DNA of 9,772 bases from DAOUBP01 sp964513075 (GTDB lineage: Bacteria > Chloroflexota > Anaerolineae > CG2-30-64-16). The stretch covers positions 1 to 9,772 of the forward strand of contig CAZELR010000112.1 in NCBI GenBank assembly GCA_964513075.1. Reading direction: 5' to 3'. This document shows, one piece after another, positions 6,387 through 9,772 of this stretch; the first letter of the stretch is position 1; each line of letters opens with the position of its first letter. A model generated the notes under the pieces. The model did no database searches. It saw nothing but the letters and a program-made list of their open reading frames with translations, and had not been told where the DNA came from. Both the position numbers and the translations under genes were made by a program.

Positions 6387-6413
6387 GCACACCCAATGGA
6401 GGAGGTTGTTACG

Positions 6414-8243
6414 ATGCAACTCGGTGGCTATGCCAACAAGGTCGCCTGGATCGATCTGACCCACGGCACAATCGAATACAAGCCCATTGCGGACGAAGAT
6501 GCCCGCAAGTACATCGGCGGCCGCGGCCTCGGCGTCAAGTACGTCTACGACAACGGACCCCAGGTCGATCCCCTTTCTCCCGACAACATTCTGTGCTTCA
6601 TGAACGGCCCGCTGACCGGGACCGACGTCAACATGAGCGGCCGCATGGCCGTCGTCACCAGGTCCCCGCTCACCGGCACCGTCACCGACTCCCATCACGG
6701 CGGCTGGTCCGCGGCCCGCCTCAAGTGGGCCGGCTTCGATGGCCTCGTCTTCAAGGGCAAAGCCGCAAAACCGGTCTACGCCTACGTGGAAAACGGACAG
6801 GTGACCTTGCACGATGCCAGCGACCTGTGGGGCAAGCATGTCCATGAGACGATCAAAATCTTACAGGAGCGGTACGGAAACTCCAAGGACCTGAGCGTCA
6901 TCACCATCGGCCCCGCGGGCGAGAACCTGGTGAAGTTCGGCAACTGGATGAACGAGAACGACCGTTCCTCCGGCCGTGGCGGCACCGGCTGCGTCGGCGG
7001 CAGCAAGCTCCTCAAGGCCATCGTCATCAAGGGCGAATACACCAACCGGCCGCGGCCCGTCGACAAAGAAGCCTTCAAGGCAGCCCAAAAGGTCGCACTG
7101 GCGCAACTGATGGACGAGCGGGTCGTGACCGCACCGCGCAAGGGCGGGCTTTCAGTCTATGGCACCAACGTCCTCATGAATATGACCAGCAACATCGGCG
7201 GGCTACCCGTGCGCAACGCGCAGGAGACCTCCTACGGCGACCGGGCCATGCTCATTAGCGGCGAACACGTCAAAGCCACGATCCTGGTGGACGATCCGAC
7301 CTGCCATGCCTGCCCGGTGGCCTGCAAGAAAGAGGTCGAGGTCAAGGAAGGGCCGTTCAAGGTGCGCATGGAAAGCGTGGAGTACGAACCGGCCTGGTCG
7401 GTGGGCGCGTTCTGCGACAACGACGACATTGCCATCGTCGCGTACATGATCGACCGCGCCAACGATTACGGCTTCGACGCCATCGAGATCGGCACCGTGC
7501 TGGCGATGTATATGGAATGCACGCAGCGCGGCTACGTGACAAAAGACGGCCTGGCCTGGGGCGACGGCCACGGCATGGTGGAGATGGCCCGCAAGATCGC
7601 GTTCCGTGAGGGTGTGGGCGACATCCTGGCCGAGGGCACGGGCAAGGCCTCCGAGTTGCTGGGCCACCCTGAGCTCGGCATGCACTGTAAGGGCCAGGGC
7701 ATCCCCGCCTATGATCCGCGCGGCATCCAGGGCATGGGCATCGGCTACGCCACCAGCAACCGCGGCGCATGCCATTTGCGCGGCTACACTCCCGCCGCCG
7801 AGGTGGCCGGCAATGTGCTTGGCCCATCGACGGTGGTCGACCCGCTGGCCGTTGAGGGCAAGGGCAACCTGCTGATGATCTTCCAGAACGTGCACGCCAT
7901 GACCGATTGCCTGGACGTGTGCAAGTTCTCGACCTTCTCAGAATCGCTGGACGGGTTTGCAGCGCAGTTCGCGGCGGTCACCGGCGCACCCTGCACGGCA
8001 GGCGACCTGCTGACGGTGGGCGAGCGGGTGTACAACCTGGAGCGCCTCTACAACAACATCAACGGCTTCCGCGAGGGCAGCGACATCCTGCCGAAGCGCT
8101 TCCTGGAGGAACCCTCCACGATGTCGGGCTCCAAGGGGCATGTCTGTGAGCTGGACAAGATGAAGGAGGAGTACTACCGGCTGCGCGGCTGGGTCGACGG
8201 TGTCGTGCCGGGGTGGAAACTGAAGGAACTGGAGATCATCTAG
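6414..8243 (+). CDS. aor: Aldehyde ferredoxin oxidoreductase (tungsten/molybdenum bis-pterin enzyme)
   Basis: This 609-residue protein has full length for the AOR family, which oxidises aldehydes to carboxylic acids with ferredoxin, or the reverse, using a W or Mo bis-pyranopterin cofactor and one [4Fe-4S] cluster. Domain 1 has the N-terminal VAWIDLTHG, IGGRGLG, MSGRMAVVTRSPLTGT and FDGLVFKG. The cluster ligands are visible as C297, C300 and C304 (CHACPVAC) and C503 in DCLDVC, with D498 five residues before it as in the family's pterin motif. Other conserved sites are VEYEP (E323, E325), NDYGFD, and GACHLRGYTP with H454. The ATG at 6414 has a strong SD, GGAGGAGG, eight bases upstream. A TTG at 6318 would start right behind the terminator and is rejected. 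No ferredoxin-like or other electron-transfer subunit gene adjoins it. Expression is probably set by the leader RNA and the ModE-like regulator. The aldehyde substrate cannot be read from the sequence. Confidence 0.93.
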   Translation: MQLGGYANKVAWIDLTHGTIEYKPIADEDARKYIGGRGLGVKYVYDNGPQVDPLSPDNILCFMNGPLTGTDVNMSGRMAVVTRSPLTGTVTDSHHGGWSAARLKWAGFDGLVFKGKAAKPVYAYVENGQVTLHDASDLWGKHVHETIKILQERYGNSKDLSVITIGPAGENLVKFGNWMNENDRSSGRGGTGCVGGSKLLKAIVIKGEYTNRPRPVDKEAFKAAQKVALAQLMDERVVTAPRKGGLSVYGTNVLMNMTSNIGGLPVRNAQETSYGDRAMLISGEHVKATILVDDPTCHACPVACKKEVEVKEGPFKVRMESVEYEPAWSVGAFCDNDDIAIVAYMIDRANDYGFDAIEIGTVLAMYMECTQRGYVTKDGLAWGDGHGMVEMARKIAFREGVGDILAEGTGKASELLGHPELGMHCKGQGIPAYDPRGIQGMGIGYATSNRGACHLRGYTPAAEVAGNVLGPSTVVDPLAVEGKGNLLMIFQNVHAMTDCLDVCKFSTFSESLDGFAAQFAAVTGAPCTAGDLLTVGERVYNLERLYNNINGFREGSDILPKRFLEEPSTMSGSKGHVCELDKMKEEYYRLRGWVDGVVPGWKLKELEII

Positions 8244-8270
8244 CAGCGCACAGGGCAAATTGCTCTCAGA

Positions 8271-8322
8271 AGGGATATTCTGGCCGCCGAAGGCGCTCGC
8301 CTTCGGCGGCCAGAATATCCCT
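8271..8322. terminator. Perfect 24-bp hairpin between convergent genes, probable bidirectional terminator
   Basis: The arms 8271-8293 and 8300-8322 are exact reverse complements. The pairing C8294/G8299 extends the stem to 24 bp with a four-base loop GCTC. It sits 27 bases after the oxidoreductase stop and 20 bases from the OpgC-type stop on the other strand, the place of a shared terminator. No T-tract follows on either strand, so it is not a canonical intrinsic terminator. It could also be a palindromic genomic repeat. Confidence 0.6.
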
Positions 8323-8342
8323 GACTTGCGATCTCCCCTTAG

Positions 8343-9590
8343 CTACGCCAGGATCACCAGCACCAGGACCGCCAGGGCAAAGGGGACGGCTTGCCAGTAC
8401 CGCTTGGTCCTGGGCGTTGGCACCAGGAGACGCCGGCGGGCAAGCAGCCAGATCGTGATCACCGCGATGGCCTGGAACGCCGCGTTGAGCCAGGGGTTGT
8501 ACATCGGCAGGCCGAAAGTGGCGATCACCTTCATTGTTGCAACGATAAAAAACGCGTGCAGAGTATAGGCGTAGAGTGCATTCTGGCCAAACGGCAGCAG
8601 CAACGCCTTCAAGGGTCGTCCCAGAACACGCCACCAGCGAGTGAGGCTCAAGAAGAGGAAGGCGGAAATCATCGGCACGGCCACGATCCGCCCCGGCCTG
8701 ACCTCATGCTTGTCGAACAGGTATTGCTTGATCCAGTTCACTTGAGCATCAGACAGCGGCACCAGCCGCTGTACCTGCGGCGACAATTCGTCGGATACCA
8801 GGCTCATCAGGACGAAGAACCCGCACAATACCGCCGCGCCGATGCCCGTCAGCACGTGCAGGTTGCGCCGGCTGCGCTCAGTGAGGCTCGGTAATTGGCC
8901 ACGTTGGAAGCTGAAGGCCAACGCCCCAAAGAAGAGCAACTGCCAGGCCGGGAAGACGAACCACTGGTTAGCAGCGGTCAGCCACGGAATCACGGCTAGT
9001 GTTGGAAAGAACTGATACGACAGCCAGAGCAATACGGAGCCGGTCAACAGGATCCAGGCATGGCCGCGTGCCAGCAACAGCAGCCCGATAGGCATCAGCA
9101 TCAGAAGCCACACGTACAGCAAAATCACGTCCGCATACCCGTAAGACTGTTGGAGAGTCAGCACGCGGACGACGAAGTCCAGTGGCTGAGAAAAGTCTAG
9201 CCCTCTAGCGTCGTACAAGCCCAGGAGTTCTATAGGGAGCGCAATGACGAACGTCAGGCCAACAGCAAGCAGATACAGGTCGAACGCGCGACGCAGAGCC
9301 TTCCGTACGGCGGCCGCGAAGCCGAAGCGGCTGATAAAGGGCCGATAAACGATCCCGACAGTGATGCCCGAAATGAGGATGAAGCCCTCGGCAGCAGAAA
9401 TAAAGAAGCGGTTTCCGCCGGTGAGCAGATATAACGGCGAGAAGAGCGCAACGTGATCGACAATCATGGCGAATACGCAGTAGCCGCGCAAAACGTCCAA
9501 CCGCAAATCGCGGCCTTTGGGCGTCAGATAAGGCGGCAGCGACGACGAAGATAGGCTGTGCGCATCGTCGGCCTGAATAGCTGAAGACAT
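8343..9590 (-). CDS. OpgC-type membrane acyltransferase
   Basis: This 415-residue integral membrane protein has about ten hydrophobic helices. The N-terminal signature RDLRLDVLRGYCVFAMIVDHVA, with Arg-Leu-Asp, Arg-Gly and Asp-His pairs, followed by SAAEGFILISGITVG, matches the OpgC family, part of the wider acyltransferase-3/YeiB-like fold. Family members add succinyl or other acyl groups to glycans at the outer face of the membrane, as OpgC does on periplasmic glucans. Later landmarks are QYLFDKHEVRPGRIVAVPM and a GQNALYAYTLHAFF helix with a conserved His. The start is the ATG at 9590. No SD precedes it, and its promoter suggests a leaderless transcript. It converges on the oxidoreductase gene and shares no obvious pathway with it. 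The acyl acceptor is unknown. Confidence 0.8.
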   Translation of the reverse strand: MSSAIQADDAHSLSSSSLPPYLTPKGRDLRLDVLRGYCVFAMIVDHVALFSPLYLLTGGNRFFISAAEGFILISGITVGIVYRPFISRFGFAAAVRKALRRAFDLYLLAVGLTFVIALPIELLGLYDARGLDFSQPLDFVVRVLTLQQSYGYADVILLYVWLLMLMPIGLLLLARGHAWILLTGSVLLWLSYQFFPTLAVIPWLTAANQWFVFPAWQLLFFGALAFSFQRGQLPSLTERSRRNLHVLTGIGAAVLCGFFVLMSLVSDELSPQVQRLVPLSDAQVNWIKQYLFDKHEVRPGRIVAVPMISAFLFLSLTRWWRVLGRPLKALLLPFGQNALYAYTLHAFFIVATMKVIATFGLPMYNPWLNAAFQAIAVITIWLLARRRLLVPTPRTKRYWQAVPFALAVLVLVILA

Positions 9591-9595
9591 ATCTG

Positions 9596-9625
9596 ATTAT
9601 CGCATCCCGTCAGCATGTATGTCAA
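9596..9625 (-). promoter_or_regulatory. Promoter of the OpgC-type gene (predicted leaderless)
   Basis: On the minus strand TTGACA (9625-9620), an 18-base spacer and GATAAT (9601-9596) form a strong promoter. Counting from the -10, the transcript start falls at 9590-9589, on the ATG itself. Confidence 0.6.
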
Positions 9626-9635
9626 AACTGTCCAG

Positions 9636-9664
9636 TTGACCCATTTCACTCTGCGACTTATACT
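9636..9664 (+). promoter_or_regulatory. Promoter of the right-edge gene
   Basis: TTGACC (9636-9641), an ideal 17-base spacer and TATACT (9659-9664) match the sigma-70 type consensus at five positions each. The predicted start is near 9671, leaving a leader of about 48 bases to the ATG at 9719. Confidence 0.65.
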
Positions 9665-9718
9665 ACGCACATCGGCCGCAAAGATTGAGAGACCCGTTTC
9701 CAACCTGAGGAGCCCACC

Positions 9719-9772
9719 ATGCCGATCGAAGGTCGCATCGATGCCCGCACGTTTTTTATGGGCCCGCCCGCC
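9719..9772 (+). CDS. Start of an unidentified protein, cut by the window edge
   Basis: The ATG at 9719 follows GAGGAG (9707-9712) at a six-base spacing and a strong promoter. Only 18 codons are visible, reading MPIEGRIDARTFFMGPPA, and remain open at the edge. That is too little to assign a family. The N-terminus is not a signal peptide, so the product probably starts in the cytosol. Confidence 0.7.
   Translation, partial: MPIEGRIDARTFFMGPPA

Larger units (their letters stand above)
6134..6413 (+). ncRNA. Structured leader with terminator/antiterminator, candidate riboswitch or attenuator
   Basis: The leader between the predicted start and the oxidoreductase ATG is far longer than needed for translation. 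Visible pairings are TGCCGG (6138-6143) with CCGGCA (6175-6180); TGTTC (6212-6216) with GAACA (6231-6235); CCTG (6238-6241) with CAGG (6259-6262); GTCTC (6255-6259) plus GGCT (6261-6264) with AGCC (6270-6273) plus GAGAC (6276-6280); and a strong terminator at 6270-6316. The fourth element uses the left arm of the terminator, so the two are mutually exclusive. The CCTG/CAGG pairing would in turn block the antiterminator. This is the architecture of a transcriptional switch. I could not match it to the molybdenum-cofactor riboswitch or another class from memory. Confidence 0.5.
9591..9718. other. Divergent intergenic region
   Basis: These 128 bases carry back-to-back promoters: the OpgC-type gene leftward and the right-edge gene rightward, with the two -35 boxes separated by ten bases. 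An imperfect inverted repeat spans both -35 boxes (9621-9640). No further gene is seen. Confidence 0.6.

Noticed and set aside
6318..6413. Upstream TTG start for the oxidoreductase, adding 32 residues
   Set aside because: The added residues do not look like the family, the TTG sits right after the terminator T-run without an SD, and the ATG at 6414 has a strong one.
7203..7895. 230-codon minus-strand frame
   Set aside because: It is antisense to the aldehyde oxidoreductase. Its His/Ala/Val-rich composition is typical of a shadow of codon-biased DNA.
8271..8322. Inverted repeats of an insertion sequence
   Set aside because: The arms are separated by only a few bases and enclose no gene, so they form a hairpin and not element ends.

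Overview
The window (9,772 bases, GC-rich) looks like the chromosome of an anaerobic or facultative bacterium. A Chloroflexota (Anaerolineae-like) host is my best inference. It rests on the gene types (sugar ABC operon under a DeoR-type regulator, tungsten/molybdenum aldehyde oxidoreductase with a lone ModE-type regulator) and on a short heptamer repeat of a kind I associate with that phylum. No ribosomal or marker gene is present to prove it. No tRNA, rRNA, insertion sequence or CRISPR array was seen.

Positions 1-5660 hold a minus-strand sugar-uptake operon. It reads, in transcription order: a DeoR-type regulator (5574-4900), a cytosolic sugar-binding domain (to 3847), a two-cassette ATPase (3850-2348), permease 1 (2318-1311) and permease 2 (1314-187). 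Tight couplings (ATGA and GTGA overlaps) show co-transcription. The two-permease layout and the permease sequences recall the L-rhamnose (RhaTPQ) or AI-2 (LsrACD) type importers. At the left edge a strong ribosome binding site suggests one more operon gene, possibly the secreted binding protein. The most unusual point is that regulator and binding domain are one continuous reading frame broken only by a single TAG. The conserved end of the DeoR sensor domain lies after this stop.

Positions 5660-8243 hold a plus-strand metal-cofactor unit: a single-domain ModE-like regulator (5750-6091), then a separate promoter (TTGCAC/TATAAT, 6100-6127), a leader of about 280 bases, and a complete aldehyde ferredoxin oxidoreductase (6414-8243). 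The leader contains a perfect 17-bp intrinsic terminator at 6270-6316 and a competing hairpin at 6255-6280, the layout of a riboswitch or attenuator. I could not recognise the aptamer. A molybdenum or tungsten cofactor sensor is the obvious hypothesis.

Positions 8244-8342 are a convergent gap filled by a perfect 24-bp hairpin without a T-tract. Positions 8343-9590 (minus) encode an OpgC-type polytopic membrane acyltransferase whose promoter places the transcript start on the start codon (leaderless). Divergent from it, a strong promoter (9636-9664) drives a gene that begins at 9719 and runs off the window.
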